Origin: Tigriopus japonicus
Taxonomy: Eukaryota > Arthropoda > Copepoda > Harpacticoida > Harpacticidae
NCBI GenBank assembly: GCA_010645155.1
Contig: CM021312.1
Span: 7,971,091 to 8,035,090 of the forward strand
Length of the DNA stretch: 64,000 nt
Direction: 5' to 3'
Shown here: piece by piece, positions 33,809-44,592 of the stretch
How positions within the stretch are numbered: position 1 is the stretch's first letter
How the letters are laid out: each line of letters opens with the position of its first letter
Position numbers and translations under genes: made by a program
The notes under the pieces: generated by a model
What the model saw: the letters and a program-made list of their open reading frames with translations, nothing else
Told to the model about the DNA's origin: nothing
Databases searched by the model: none

Positions 33809-34891
33809 TTACACATCGGCAATTTTTTGACCGTAAGCAAAACTGTGCCCAGAGAGTGCCACAAAATGATGAACTTCTAGGAGGGGCACAGTTATAGCTT
33901 TAGGTCGAGGGACATTTTGAATGGACCCGTCACCACAGTTGCCATGCTCATTCCATCCCCAGGCCAAGAGTGTTCCCTCTGTGGTCAAGGCAAGATTATG
34001 CTCGTAGCCGGCGCTGATGTCCTCCACGTTGGGCAAAATGGCCACATTTTGATCCAAACTCCGCCCCAATTGTTCATATGTATTTCTGCCCCAGGTGTGC
34101 AACGTTTTGTCTTCTTTCAGGGCAAGAACGTGGGTCCAGCCCACCGACAACTTCACATATTTCTCACGAGTGATCTCAGCCACACTTGAACTTTGATCGG
34201 CCGTCCGATGGCCTAATTGTCCATGTTTATTTTCTCCGCAGCCATATACCCCATCAGTTGTATTGAAAATGGAATGATTTTGGCCAGCGTGAATATTCAC
34301 AATGTCCAGTCCCAAAGTGGGTATTAATTGGGGAACTGGAATACCCAAAGGTTCGGCTTGTCCTAATTGTCCTTTCCGGTTACTTCCACATCCCCAAACT
34401 GTCCCATCTCGGCGAAGAAATAAACTATGACGCATGCCTGCAACCACAGACTTGATGTCGCTCAATGGCGGAATCAAAGTGAAGGTCGTCATCATATTGG
34501 TGACGAATCCCAATTGTCCAAAGGCATTGGAGCCGCATGCCAGAACTCGGCCATCTACGGTCAACGCCAAGCTAAAGTCCCACCCGCAAGCAATATCCTT
34601 TAGTGGGGTATCAACACAAATTCGCGAGAAGCCTCTTCTATCATGGCGGTCTTGGAGGCCCAATTGGCCTTTATTATTCCATCCCGCGCCCCATAGCGAT
34701 CCATCATTGGTCAGAATAAATGTATGCCCACCCCCGCCTACAATCTTGGCCACGCTTCCTCCTGAGGGCCAATCCACGCCCACTGGCGTGGGTGTTTCAC
34801 ATTGCTCGAACGTGCGCCCCATTCCCAATTGTCCGTAATTGTTGGCCCCCCAACCATAAAGCGAAAAGGGACTGTTGTGGGCGGGAGCCAT
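33809..34891 (-). CDS. SERGEF: RCC1-repeat protein, SERGEF-like
   Basis: This intronless 360-residue protein starts at the ATG at 34891 (MAPAHNSPFSLYGWGANNYG) and consists almost entirely of RCC1 repeats forming a seven-bladed propeller. Each blade has the G-x-N-x-x-GQLG signature: GANNYGQLG, GWNNKGQLG, GSNAFGQLG, GSNRKGQLG, GENKHGQLG, GRNTYEQLG and GWNEHGNCG. Length and blade count fit the secretion-regulating guanine nucleotide exchange factor (DelGEF) better than nuclear RCC1, which has extra N-terminal basic residues, or HERC/RCBTB proteins, which have extra domains. The name is therefore inferred by elimination. It lies head to tail with ataxin-7, 183 bp apart on the same strand. Confidence 0.8.
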   Translation of the reverse strand: MAPAHNSPFSLYGWGANNYGQLGMGRTFEQCETPTPVGVDWPSGGSVAKIVGGGGHTFILTNDGSLWGAGWNNKGQLGLQDRHDRRGFSRICVDTPLKDIACGWDFSLALTVDGRVLACGSNAFGQLGFVTNMMTTFTLIPPLSDIKSVVAGMRHSLFLRRDGTVWGCGSNRKGQLGQAEPLGIPVPQLIPTLGLDIVNIHAGQNHSIFNTTDGVYGCGENKHGQLGHRTADQSSSVAEITREKYVKLSVGWTHVLALKEDKTLHTWGRNTYEQLGRSLDQNVAILPNVEDISAGYEHNLALTTEGTLLAWGWNEHGNCGDGSIQNVPRPKAITVPLLEVHHFVALSGHSFAYGQKIADV

Positions 34892-35755
34892 AACTGACCT
34901 AATTCCAGAAGAACAGCTGGTGGGTGGTCAGGCCGGTCAGGAGGTCAAGCACGTTCCAAGTGCGTTTGGGAGAGGATCTGAACCAATGTGGACAATCATC
35001 CCCCTGATACAATGGCACGGTGATGGACTGACTACCTCTGCACCACCATCGACCTAACCATCATGATCATCGTCATCCAGCAGAGCAACAGCAACGTGGT
35101 CCCAGTTGCACAAGGGCACAAATGTGGGATGCGGAAGTCGAGGCCCAAGAGAAGAGAAGCTAAACAGCTGGACTGGAGCACTCACTCAAGGTGGTGCCGT
35201 TAGGTGCTTAGTGCTTAGTCAGCGGTGCTCTTCTCTTCTCTTCTCTCGATCACCGCCGTTCTCGCTGGTACAGTTCATGGCAATCACGAGGCCGGTGGGT
35301 GGGATGATGATGGGCAGCGGCCCATCAGCCCAATCAACCATATCACGATGCTTCCTTGGACGTGGTTGGGCTTGATGTGCTTGCTGCCTTATCTTTTTGT
35401 ACTAGACTACTTCTACACAGGCACAACTGCACGCACACACGTAGGAACGCGGAGCAAGAGCAGGTTTTCATCATGTTATTGCGTCGTCTTTTCTGATGAA
35501 CAATTTGCCGGTTTGTGGAGAATTGAGGTCCTTGGTATGTCACAGATTGGCTTGAGATTTATTGAAAAAGATGTGAATATTACCTGAATGAATGTGGCGA
35601 AGAGTTCTTGTGGGTTGGTGTTTTGTTGATCCCGTCGATTTTCGGGAGTTCCAAGAGAAAGAGTCACCCGAGGAGCTCTTGGCGTCTCTTTCCCTCTTTC
35701 TCGCCTTGTTTCTTCCTTGGATGGAGTTCCGTCCACTCTGCGAGGTTTCCGAACG
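34892..35755. other. 5' flank of the SERGEF-like gene, no gene seen
   Basis: Mixed-composition sequence with several open frames on both strands but no domain or splice logic. The promoter of the SERGEF-like gene should be here. Confidence 0.4.
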
Positions 35756-35800
35756 GCAGGCAGGCACGCACGCACGCACGCTCGGACGCACGCACGCAGA
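35756..35800. repeat. (ACGC)n simple repeat
   Basis: An interrupted run of GCACGCACGCACGC units with one TCGG interruption. It creates spurious open frames (RTHAR…) on both strands. Confidence 0.85.
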
Positions 35801-38356
35801 CCAATCAATGTCTTTCTTTTGGTGCACTGCCACGCTGGAACAATTCAACAGCTATGCTAACTCCGGCTGATGGGCAGACTCTGGCCAGATAAGAACGAAC
35901 GAGCACAGAACCGAGATCAAAACTCGGACCGGAACGAGTTGGACTCGGTTGACTCTTGCTGAAGGACTGCTCACCCGAGGACGCGTGTTGTACTGACGCA
36001 TATTCTGAAACGACCCTAGGGAGGGCTCACCTTGGCAGAGAATTCTTAAATGGTGGGAGAGATTACCGTATCAATTTACAGACCTGCTGCTGTTACCAGT
36101 CTAGGCTTGCCAAAATATTGCCTGTATTTTCAAGGGTCAGATTTTCGAAATATGTTGCATTTAAGACCGAGGGCACGGATTATGTGTGTTGAAGAGTTTA
36201 GAGAGTACATACAAAACACTAGAACAAATTGGAAACATGCAATTAAACAAATTATTTCCTTTTATGTTTAGTTGCCACAAGAACATGTCTCTTCTGGGCA
36301 TCTGTATATTCCAAGACATATTGAAGCTTTTTTTTTGATATTGAGTCTTCTGATCTGGAAGATAACTCATCTGCAGCACTACAGAAATCTAAAATACTGA
36401 ATGAGTTGTCATCATATTGTGGTAGCTCAGAGCTGGCGCACAGTCTTTCCCATCCACAAGCTGGGGTTTGCACCTCCATGAGGGTTTTTTGGTAGAAACA
36501 TTTTTGAGTAAAAAGGGGTTGATTTCCATATTTTTAGGTAAGATTAGGTTAAGTTAAGTCAGGTTAGGTTTGGTTCAGTTAAGTTTAGTTTAGGTAATCT
36601 ATGCTCTCCCCTGTTGACAATATAGATGACAGTATGATGTCATCTCCCAGATCGGAAGACAGTTAGGGGCCATATTCGAAGACAGGCGTTCCTGATTCAA
36701 GATCATGATTCTGGTTTGGAAGAGCCCCTATAAATTCATTTAACAAAATTTCGGTAGAAGCAATAGAACATGCTTATTTTCGGAAAATGTCATGATTTGC
36801 CACTCCATCTTCAAGTTGTGCAGATGAGAAAGGCACTCAAGCATTAAACGTGCATAAATCTTAGTTTTTTCTCACTTTCATGCTCATCATAAGTAGACAT
36901 CTTCCGAACTTTTTTCCCGCCAAAAAAAGGGTGGCGAAATCCTAGCAGAAGTTGGAACAAAGAGAATAAAATTTTGAAACAGAATGCCATATCATTAATG
37001 ACTAATGTGATGTTAAATTGTTAGACATTTATACGTAAAATTATGCAGTACAAATAACACTTTTTAAACTTTTGAGGTTTGGTCTCTACTTCCTATACAC
37101 CAATAATTTAAGGACTTGATGGAAAACTAGCTTTGCTGAGATAGACGCTAAAATCACTTTTTTGAATTCAAAAAGTAGCAGAGCACCTTGCCTTTATGCA
37201 TTCATATATGATCAATCATGGTACTAGTGATTTTCAATCCACCTTCAAGCTGAGATTGATCGCATCATTTAAGCTTTAGAATAATCCAAGAAGGTGTTGA
37301 ACTGTGTGGGCCACCTTATAACAAAGTTGTCACTTTAAAAAATGCACCTTATCTTCTATCTTTTCATTAACAACCCCTCTAGTTCTTTAAAAACTGGGCA
37401 CCAAAAGCAGCGTGCAAAAAAAAGAATTCGTCTGATTCAATACTTCACTCATTTAGCTCAAATGACAAAATCCTGATACCTGACTGAAGTGTCTACAGGA
37501 AAAGGCTCACAATGGACTTGAAGAGAAACTTTAGTATTTAAGAATTATGCATTGATAATTATCATACTAAGTTGCAGTAGAATGATGAGAATGAGTCCAA
37601 AACATTAGTGCTCGTTTAATCTGAATTTCCTTTTTGGGTTTTCAAAAATATTCACAAACATTTGAATTCACATCCTGTCTGCTAGCCGTCTTATCTGCTC
37701 TTGCCGCAACACTCTCCTCCTAGTAATACCACACCACCGCGATCCCACGGTATTTTCAACTATGGCGGCTTGAGGCAGTGTCAATCACCATAAGAGACAA
37801 GCGCAACAATTACTGATGGGAAGCAAATAAATGCTTTAACTATTATCTTTGATTCATCCTTCAAAACGAAGTAATTCCTAATCCGATCTCACTGGATTGT
37901 TGGTGCAGGTTTTACTATAAGGAATTTTTCAATTTGGTCCAAGTTTTTAAGAAGCGTGTTTTGATAAATGGGCATAATCAGTGCCCAATGGCTGCTTTCC
38001 AATGGCTGCTTTCCAATAATGGCTGCTTTTCGATGGCTACTTTTTCCTTCATTGCAAGAGCCTGCAATTTTTCCATTATTACCATACAATTAGTCATTCA
38101 GTTTAAAATTATGATTTGCTTACTCCGCGAGGTGTCATTTTGATCACTTGAGAATTTGACGGCTTTGCCTCCATTGAAAAGATTTTGATTAGTGTTGAAT
38201 GAATCAAACAAACGCATTCAAATCAGTGTCAACTTTTTTGAGAGCCTGAAACGGAAAAGAAATTGTTCATGCATGCTACTTTCTCAAAACAAAATCGTTC
38301 CTCTTTTTGGCTTTTTTCGAAAATCTCTAAAGAACGATCGCTCGAACTTTCATTAA
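35801..38356. other. long non-coding stretch
   Basis: Apart from the TTAGG-like tract at 36534-36596, no gene or terminal-repeat element was identified. A minus-strand frame at 36479-36252 containing ACGWERLCASSELP could be transposase-derived but was not recognised. A short direct repeat (AATGGCTGCTTTCC) occurs around 37987-38030. Confidence 0.4.
36534..36596. repeat. degenerate TTAGG-type (arthropod telomere-like) tract
   Basis: About 63 bp of variants on a 5-base theme: AGGTAAGATTAGGTTAAGTT, then CAGGTTAGGTTTGGTTCAGT, then AGTTTAGTTTAGG. Exact TTAGG occurs several times. This could be an interstitial remnant of arthropod telomere repeat or a chance low-complexity tract. Confidence 0.55.
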
Positions 38357-38545
38357 ATGATTCCTTCTGGACAGCATGGGCTTCGAGCTCATTTCAGCAC
38401 AGTAACACGGTTGACCATATTGAGCAGATTAAGATTATTGACGGGCTTGAAAGCCAAGCGAGCGAGTTTTGTTGATTTAGTCTATCTTGACTTTGCCAAG
38501 GTCTTTGATAAGGTAGATCATGGCCTTTTGCTCAATCAACTCTAA
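38357..38545 (+). pseudogene. non-LTR retrotransposon reverse transcriptase fragment
   Basis: The frame reads GQHGLRAHFSTVTRL, then VDLVYLDFAKVFDKVDHGLL, the fingers and palm motif A region of Jockey/CR1-type reverse transcriptases (YLDF-x-K-x-FDxVDH). The frame shifts between the first and second part, and no YADD motif follows, so it is a short dead fragment. The element belongs to the same broad class as the fragment at 55090-55263. Confidence 0.85.
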
Positions 38546-38865
38546 AGAATTCCCAAACCCGTAGTATGTGGTTGCCAAAACGATATAAAATGGATATATT
38601 TAGAAAAGATGATACATAAAGGTAAGTTTATGAATATATTATTTTCTGAAAGATAGTTCACATCCTGGAGGATGGTGCGGGAAGCCGGTAAGGTAAGTGG
38701 TCAATGTGCTAAAGTGAAGGGTGTGGAGGTCGAAGTGGAAATGCCGGGGATTGGTTTCTCATGAGCACGAAGTAAAGTAGGAACGTGGTTAGGTGTCATC
38801 AGTCGAGTTTAGGATTCGCCAAACTCAGAGTTTAGGCCAAGGTTGAGACGCTAGGCCAAGGCAGG

Positions 38866-39080
38866 GCTGCCAGATGGCGGTATGGGGCGCCAGATTTTGG
38901 TGTATCTGGCGGTTTGAGGCCTCGTTTGGCGGCGAGATCTTTTTTTGGCGGGACAGAAAATCTGGCGGTATTTTGGTTGTTTACCCCATAGTTTGGCGGA
39001 AGGATTTTTTACTTTGGCGGGCACGAACATTTTGACAGGTTTCTGGCGGTTCTTATTTGAAAATCGGAAATTTGGCGTAT
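38866..39080. repeat. irregularly spaced TGGCGG motif cluster
   Basis: About ten occurrences of (T/C)TGGCGG or close variants lie within 215 bp at irregular spacing of 15-35 bp, separated by T-rich sequence (for example TTGGCGGGACAG, CTGGCGGTATTT, TTGGCGGAAGG). The same CTGGCG motif appears doubled at 54430-54450 at the inner end of the large palindrome. Confidence 0.6.
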
Positions 39081-39908
39081 TTAAATTGGAGTTTAAGATT
39101 AGTTGAAACACAATTTGTTACGCTGATTCCAGCACGATTCAGCGCTATTTGGTTCACTCCTCAAGAGAGTTCAAAGTTGAAAAAAAAAATGTGTGACCAG
39201 CTTTTGACTTATGCAAGGATTTCGAAAAATAATGGATTGAGGTCGAAGCTTTGTTATGACTAGTCTTGGTCACCCAGGGTGATGATCAAGTGGGCTTAAA
39301 GTATGCTCAAATAAGAAATGGTATTCATTTTCTGGATCTTGTTGGTCAAATTTCAACTTTAAAACTTAGCAATAACTAAAACTGCCACTGAAAACTTGCT
39401 TTAAACATATTTCGAAGGATATTTGTATTTCCTCTCCCCTTAATCAAAAGCACTTTTTTCGATCTTCGAGTTCCAGTTTGATCCCGGTTTGATCATGCTC
39501 AAAAAAAGGAGGAAGCTGCTCATCTGCTTTCCAACTGTTTCCAACACAACCAAAAACTGTCCTTAGAGGCTGTTGGTAAAATCAGGCTGAATTGGCAGCG
39601 TGCCTTAGTAGCTGTGACCAAGGATAGTCATAACAAAAAGCTGCGACATTTGTCCATATCTAAAGATGTCCTTGACTTATGTGACAATTTCTTTCTATAC
39701 CACCTTTTTTATTGGTGCCTGCTGTTTCAGCCAAAGAACAAAAAGTAGCTTCTATATAATGAGAACTTTTCTTAGAAAGCTATGTATAGATGACAAACCA
39801 GTTTGCGTTGAGCAAACAGTTGATGGCATGCAATGCTCGCACGCCGTGCTCATCCCCGGAAATAGATCAGCCGATCTATTTCCTAATAATTGCGTTTACA
39901 AATTAGGG
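39081..39908. other. no gene seen
   Basis: AT-rich sequence with short unsupported frames; no terminal repeats found. Confidence 0.4.
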
Positions 39909-40050
39909 ATGGGTGACACCGGCAATTTTGACATCGACACCGACACCGGAAGGTTGACACCGACACTGACACCGACACCAGTGTCGAAGTTTCCCATCGA
40001 CACCAGCGGTGTCGACACTGACACCAATGACGACACCGACACCAGTAGTT
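39909..40050. repeat. GACACC hexamer minisatellite
   Basis: An imperfect array of ACACCGACACTGACACC-type units on a GACACC theme, with inverted copies (GGTGTCGACACTG) giving internal hairpins. It creates spurious Thr/Asp and Cys/Arg-rich frames on the two strands. Confidence 0.8.
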
Positions 40051-40590
40051 CATAATAGTATTTGGGGTCAAAAAATCATCCAAAGTTTTATCAATTACAT
40101 TGACCCTATTTGGTAACCTTTGAACCAAATGAAAAGTAAGAATCTGATAGCTTTCCTGGTTGGAATAGCTTACTACTAGGGCCCGGAATTATATTCTTTT
40201 CATACTATTCCTCCAATTTCACTCATTTTTCTAATACTTTGAGGAAACTGTTTTGAGGAAAAACTAAGTATTTCTATATCATTTTGGCCAAAAAAAAATA
40301 TGCAAAATGAATGGGTTTGTTAATCACAATAGGGTTAATCCAAAATGAATCGAAGATTCCAAAATGTCTGCAAACAGCATTTATACCAAAATCAAACATT
40401 TGCAACCAAAACTACCATCTTATACGTAAAAATGCGATGCCTATAGGGGAAAATTGAAAACTCTATCGTTAAATCCATTTGGTGTCAAGTGCCCCTCCAA
40501 CAAAAATCCATCATATTTTACACATGTTGGGTAGATTGGTGTACACAGACAAAATTGCCAAAAAGTGGCTTTGTCATGAATAGTTATGAA
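40051..40590. other. no gene seen
   Basis: AT-rich sequence without supported coding frames or recognised repeats. Confidence 0.4.
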
Positions 40591-40905
40591 TAGAGCTGCC
40601 GAAAATATTTAATTTTGAAGGCCAAACATTTAAATACCATTTAAGAAAAACATCGAAATATTTAAACAAATATTTAAATCACAACCAAATATTTAAAAGA
40701 AATACTTAAATTTGTAAGGAGTTTTTGGAGCAATATATGGGCATTTTTGAAGTTTTGATTAAAAATCCATATATATTGCTTAAAAATTGGCAATGGCGGA
40801 AATATAAGTGAACAAACTTTTTAGTTCAGCGCTAAAAAATCATATCGGGCAATGGAAATTGCTTATTCTTGACAGTCCTTATATTTTCTCTACATTTATT
40901 TTACA
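40591..40905. mobile_element. partial copy of the hAT-like MITE
   Basis: It starts TAGAGCTGCCGAAAATATTT and is alignable with the right end of the 20289-21020 element read in reverse, through the AAATATTT-rich block and the segment ATTCTTGACAGTC. It ends where the 41-bp repeat array begins, so the opposite terminus is missing. Confidence 0.75.
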
Positions 40906-41019
40906 AGCAATAGATTTTGCAACCATACTTCGATGGTTTCAGGCCAAGCAATAGAGTTTGCAACTATACTGCGATGGTTTCAGGCCAAGCAATAGAGTTT
41001 ACAACCATACTTCGATGGT

Positions 41020-41099
41020 TTAACTCTTTCAGGACGAAAGAACAGGAAACAAGTAACGCGTTTGGGTGTTACAACACCCAATTGTCCTGAAAGGGTTAA
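41020..41099. mobile_element. piggyBac-like TTAA mini-element, copy 1
   Basis: Eighty bp are bounded by TTAA on both sides, with terminal inverted repeats (TTAA)CTCTTTCAGGAC and GTCCTGAAAGGG(TTAA), plus a subterminal hairpin GGGTGTTACAACACCC. TTAA duplication with a CCCTTT-like end is typical of piggyBac-superfamily elements. Confidence 0.7.
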
Positions 41100-41260
41100 G
41101 GCCAAGCAATAGAGTTTGCAACCATACTTCGATGGTTTCAGGCCAAGCAATAGAGTTTGCAACTATACTGCGATGGTTTCAGGCCAAGCAATAGAGTTTG
41201 CAACTATACTGCGATGGTTTCAGGCCAAGCAATAGAGTTTGCAACCATATTCTCGATGGT

Positions 41261-41340
41261 TTAACTCTTTCAGGACGAAAGAACAGGAAACAAGTAACGG
41301 GTTTGGGTGTTACAACACCCAATTGTCCTGAAAGAGTTAA
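41261..41340. mobile_element. piggyBac-like TTAA mini-element, copy 2
   Basis: Nearly identical to the 41020 copy (differences at GCGTTT/GGGTTT and GGGTTAA/GAGTTAA) and at the same phase of the 41-bp unit 241 bp away. It was therefore probably spread by array duplication, not by independent insertion. Confidence 0.7.
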
Positions 41341-41800
41341 GGCTAAGCAATAGAGTTTGCAACCATATTTTCGACGGTTACAGGTCAAGTCACATAGTTG
41401 CAACCAAGCAATAGAGTTTGCAACAATATTTCGATGGTTACAGCTAAACAATAGAATTTGCGACCATATTTCGATGATTACAGGCCAAGCAAGAGAGTTT
41501 GCAACCATACGTCGATGATTATAGGCCAAGCAATAAAGTTTTGCAACACTATTACGTTGATAACTGGCCAAGCAATATTGTGCTGCCATATATCGATAGG
41601 GTTAGGCCACGTTTGCACCCATTGAAAGATAGGCCTAAGCAATAGATTTTGCTTCCGTCGTCAGATGGATAAAAGTTAAGCGATGGAGTTTGATCCCCTT
41701 GTCATTTGAGTAAGGTTAAGCAATAAGTTTTGATTCATTGACAGATAGATCAAAGATCAAAACAAAGCAATAGAGTTTGCTCCCATTGTCAGATAGCTGT

Positions 41801-42175
41801 AGGCCAAAGATAAACTTTACTATATGTCAGGTGGTGGTAAGATTTAGACCAACACGACATTTCTCCCAATATGAAAAGATTATGGGCGAGAATATACTTG
41901 GCTACAGGATCATCAGAGAAACCTGAGCAGTAGACGTAAAACCAGATAAAAAAGACGAACAAAGTGTTATAGAGAAATATACGTTAAAATACGGCGGCTT
42001 TGAGCCCAATATCGACAAAAATGGATCTTAACGGAAATATTTGTTTCCAGAAATGATAACCCACAATCGAGACGTTGTGAGAGAGAAAACGAGAAACTTA
42101 AAGAATGTTTCCTACATTTCGAGTTGGATGGCATAACGGGCTATTGTCACTTCAACTGACTCAAATTATGGAGAT
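41801..42175. other. 5' flank of DIRS-like element B
   Basis: No gene. It probably includes the 5' non-coding part of the plus-strand retroelement whose gag starts near 42176; terminal repeats were not recognised. Confidence 0.35.
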
Positions 42176-42728
42176 TTGAGCTCGAGCGATCTAAACCTAT
42201 CAATGCGGGATAGCCGCCAGCGCATTCTTGATTTGGAAACTTTAGATGGAGTGTCGGTCGTGGATGTGCAAGGTGCGTCGAATTGGATCAAAGAAGCGCG
42301 CATTGAACATAAGAAATTCAAATCGCTTGTCAAGGAATGTCTGGAATCACGAATGTCAGATAGCGCGAGTTGTGGAAAAAGAAGGTTTCGTTACCGTGTC
42401 TGCATTTGAAGGATCAGCGGACTTCGATGTGGACTTTAAGAAACACTTAGATTATGTCAAAAAAGAAAGCAAGAAAGCGGAATCGGATTCACGAATTCGA
42501 GGGAACACCGGCAAGGGTTCCCGCGGGAAAGTGTCGCAGTTACGTTACAAAGGTTTGCGTACCCCGTTTAATGCTTTTACTTCGTCAACTTCCACCTCCA
42601 ATTTCTCAGGAAGCAAGCGTGCCGACATGCGTTCTCGTTGTACTACGAAATCGGGCTCGTCGGCCAAGCATCCGTGTTCTTATTGTAAAGCTCCAGACCA
42701 TTGGGTCAGCACTTGCCCCAACAAATGA
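42176..42728 (+). pseudogene. DIRS-like element B: gag with zinc knuckle
   Basis: Gag-like protein in two frames. The first reads LNLSMRDSRQRILDLETL through KSLVKECLES. After a frame change near 42345 it continues ARVVEKEGFVTVSAFEG to a C-terminal CCHC knuckle, CSYCKAPDHWVSTC (CX2CX4HX4C). The segment ARVVEKEGF aligns with ARVCEEDGF of element A's gag, so the two elements are related but clearly different lineages. The frameshift makes it non-functional unless the break is a sequence error. Confidence 0.75.
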
Positions 42729-42839
42729 GATGTTGGTGTGATAATGTTATTGGGTGTGCAAGATCTCTAGTATTTGCCATGATTGCTTTGCAAAAACGTT
42801 AAAATAAAATAAAGATGCACAAAGTTTTGTTGCGTTTTC

Positions 42840-43190
42840 AGATACATTTTTGGGGGATGAGCCGCCAGATTGGTGCAATCAAGAAGAATCTCTGTTAGTG
42901 GCAGAGGACTCCACCATTGATAGAAGAGTGCCAGGTCGCATCCATCGCCCCGAGTTTAGGGCGTTTTGGGCTATTACATTGCAAGTTCCGCCACTTATTT
43001 TAACAATTCTCGAAGAAGGCTACAAGTTGCCGTTCGAGTCGTTACCACCAGATTCTTGGCTCCCAAATAACTTGTCTGCTAGAGCGCTCAGCACTTCCGA
43101 ATTTAGTAACGGCACAATAGCTAATCATCTCGAAGTAGGAGCTGTCAAAGTGGTGACAGAAAAACCACTTTTCTTAACTACGTTTAAGAA
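42840..43190 (+). pseudogene. DIRS-like element B: truncated start of RT polyprotein
   Basis: After a plausible acceptor (GTTGCGTTTTCAG ending at 42841) the frame reads PGRIHRPEFRAFWAITLQ, then LPNNLSARALSTSEFSNGT and VVTEKPLFLT. This parallels the N-terminus of element A's polymerase protein (GNIHKPEFRKFW, NNLSARIPANREF, NEKPHLLL). Homology stops at about 43190, before any catalytic RT motif, so the element is 3'-truncated a few hundred bp from the 3' end of element A, which lies in opposite orientation. Confidence 0.75.
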
Positions 43191-43431
43191 AAATATCTTT
43201 TCTATTCACCTTCGCTTGCGAAATAACGGTAAACTCTTACCTGAAGGGATGTACCTTGAATATGAACGACCTGCGTGGAAACAAGATATGAATAAAGTGT
43301 ACGAGAACGAATAGGCGAGCCGTGTGATGGTCTTGAAGGTCAGCAAAAGGCTGTAATTCTAAGACCTGGTGTAGTAACCAAGGCTAAGGAACCCTTAGAG
43401 GCAAGATAAAAGTGTTTTCAATTTATTACTG

Positions 43432-44592
43432 TTATAAGGCTAGACTCGCGTCCATGGAATCCGTAATCGTTTTTGCATTTTTGGTATAATGTTGGGGCAT
43501 GCGAGAGTTATAGGACCAGCCTATTCTGGCGGCGATATCGGATTGAGCGAAACCGGCATCTTTGAGCAATACGCTGCTACTTATGCGCCCCGAGTGGAGG
43601 CCAAACTGGGAGGCATTGAGATTCATTTGTGCCAGAACTGCTTTCTGTTTGTCTCGACAACTTTTGTAGGACGCCGGAGAATTTTCTCGAACTGTCATAT
43701 TAGCCCCCACGCCTATGATTGTTGGCACAACATAACCCTGGTAAGTTCGTTTAGCGACATGATCCAGAAGGCTGAAGTAGCGTTTTGTGATCTTAACGGG
43801 ACAGAACTGAGAGTCTCTAAGTTTCACGATTATAGTGTGCCCCTGCCCTTGTTGGTCATTTTTCCGTTTAGGAAAACTAATTTGCATTTTCTCTGTCGAG
43901 ATCTTGAAGTTTCGGATTGTTAATCTTCTGAGGTCGCCCCACCGTGCACTCGTATGCAAGATGATAAGCTCGGTCCACGCTGTTCGGAAATCGTAAAGAG
44001 TCCCCATTGAGAGGGAGGGACCAAGACAAAGTTGCAGAAATTGCCGATATTGGTTTTTTGTGAGTAAATGTCGCTGGATTGGGGGCTTCCCATAACGGTT
44101 TTTGATACCCGTAAGAAGTGGTTTCAAGTCGGGAGCCCGACAGGGCGAACAGAATCCCTGTTGAGTATGGAATGCGCCAATTGCAGCACAGGCGGTTTGA
44201 ACTGCAGCGACCGAATGTGATGATTCGGCGAGATCAGCGAGGAAGTAGAGGATGGTGTCTGTATGAGCTGGGATGGATGCCAGATCATGATTTGCGCACC
44301 ATTGATCGAAACGGGCAAAGGCAGAAGAATAATTTTTCCAAGTACTTGGACATTTTGAATCCTTTTTCAGATCAAATAAAGTCTGTGTCAGATCTGGCCG
44401 TTTTTTCTGGATTTTTTGAAACGGTCCCGGTACAGGCCCTGCTTTTGATATTGACGACTGTCCTAACACACTTGAGCATTTTGGGGTAAAAATTTGATAC
44501 GACGAAACAAGGTTCCGAGTTTTGGTGACAGATGCAACACTATTACGGTTTTGCCATTTTCCTGAAACATAGATTGCAACCGTTTGACACAC
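43432..44592 (-). CDS. DIRS element A tyrosine recombinase
   Basis: This 386-codon frame carries the R…HxxR…Y catalytic set of tyrosine recombinases. The first Arg is in HTSARWGDLRRLTIRNF, the HxxR in FGLHSGRISSSVLL, and the Tyr nucleophile in MPQHYTKN near the C-terminus. An N-terminal SAM-like helical domain (WKNYSSAFARFDQWCANHDL) precedes it. The enzyme would integrate a circular cDNA by recombination. The frame overlaps the end of the RT frame by 50 bp. No ATG occurs near its start, so it may be expressed by splicing or reinitiation. It appears intact. Confidence 0.88.
   Translation of the reverse strand: MCQTVAIYVSGKWQNRNSVASVTKTRNLVSSYQIFTPKCSSVLGQSSISKAGPVPGPFQKIQKKRPDLTQTLFDLKKDSKCPSTWKNYSSAFARFDQWCANHDLASIPAHTDTILYFLADLAESSHSVAAVQTACAAIGAFHTQQGFCSPCRAPDLKPLLTGIKNRYGKPPIQRHLLTKNQYRQFLQLCLGPSLSMGTLYDFRTAWTELIILHTSARWGDLRRLTIRNFKISTEKMQISFPKRKNDQQGQGHTIIVKLRDSQFCPVKITKRYFSLLDHVAKRTYQGYVVPTIIGVGANMTVRENSPASYKSCRDKQKAVLAQMNLNASQFGLHSGRISSSVLLKDAGFAQSDIAARIGWSYNSRMPQHYTKNAKTITDSMDASLAL

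Larger units (their letters stand above)
40906..41800. repeat. 41-bp tandem repeat array
   Basis: The unit CAATAGAGTTTGCAACCATA continues with CTTCGATGGTTTCAGGCCAAG. It is well preserved from 40906 to about 41380, then decays: units become diverged and irregular to about 41800 (AAGCAATAGATTTTGC remains readable). Two 80-bp TTAA-bounded mini-elements sit at the same place within the unit. The open frames along the array are by-products of the period. Confidence 0.9.

Noticed and set aside
33917..34838. Plus-strand frames opposite the RCC1-repeat gene
   Set aside because: Antisense shadows; the repeated Pro/Cys pattern mirrors the GQLG repeats.
35476..35892. Overlapping frames on both strands with RTHAR/ACVRACV repeats
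   Set aside because: Translation of the (ACGC)n simple repeat.
40980..41589. Minus-strand frames reading CKLYCLALTLSGQLGV repeatedly
   Set aside because: Created by the 41-bp tandem array and embedded mini-elements, not by a protein with repeats.
40906..41600. Possible CRISPR-like array (regular repeat with variable parts)
   Set aside because: Units are contiguous 41-bp tandem copies without unique spacers, in an animal genome.
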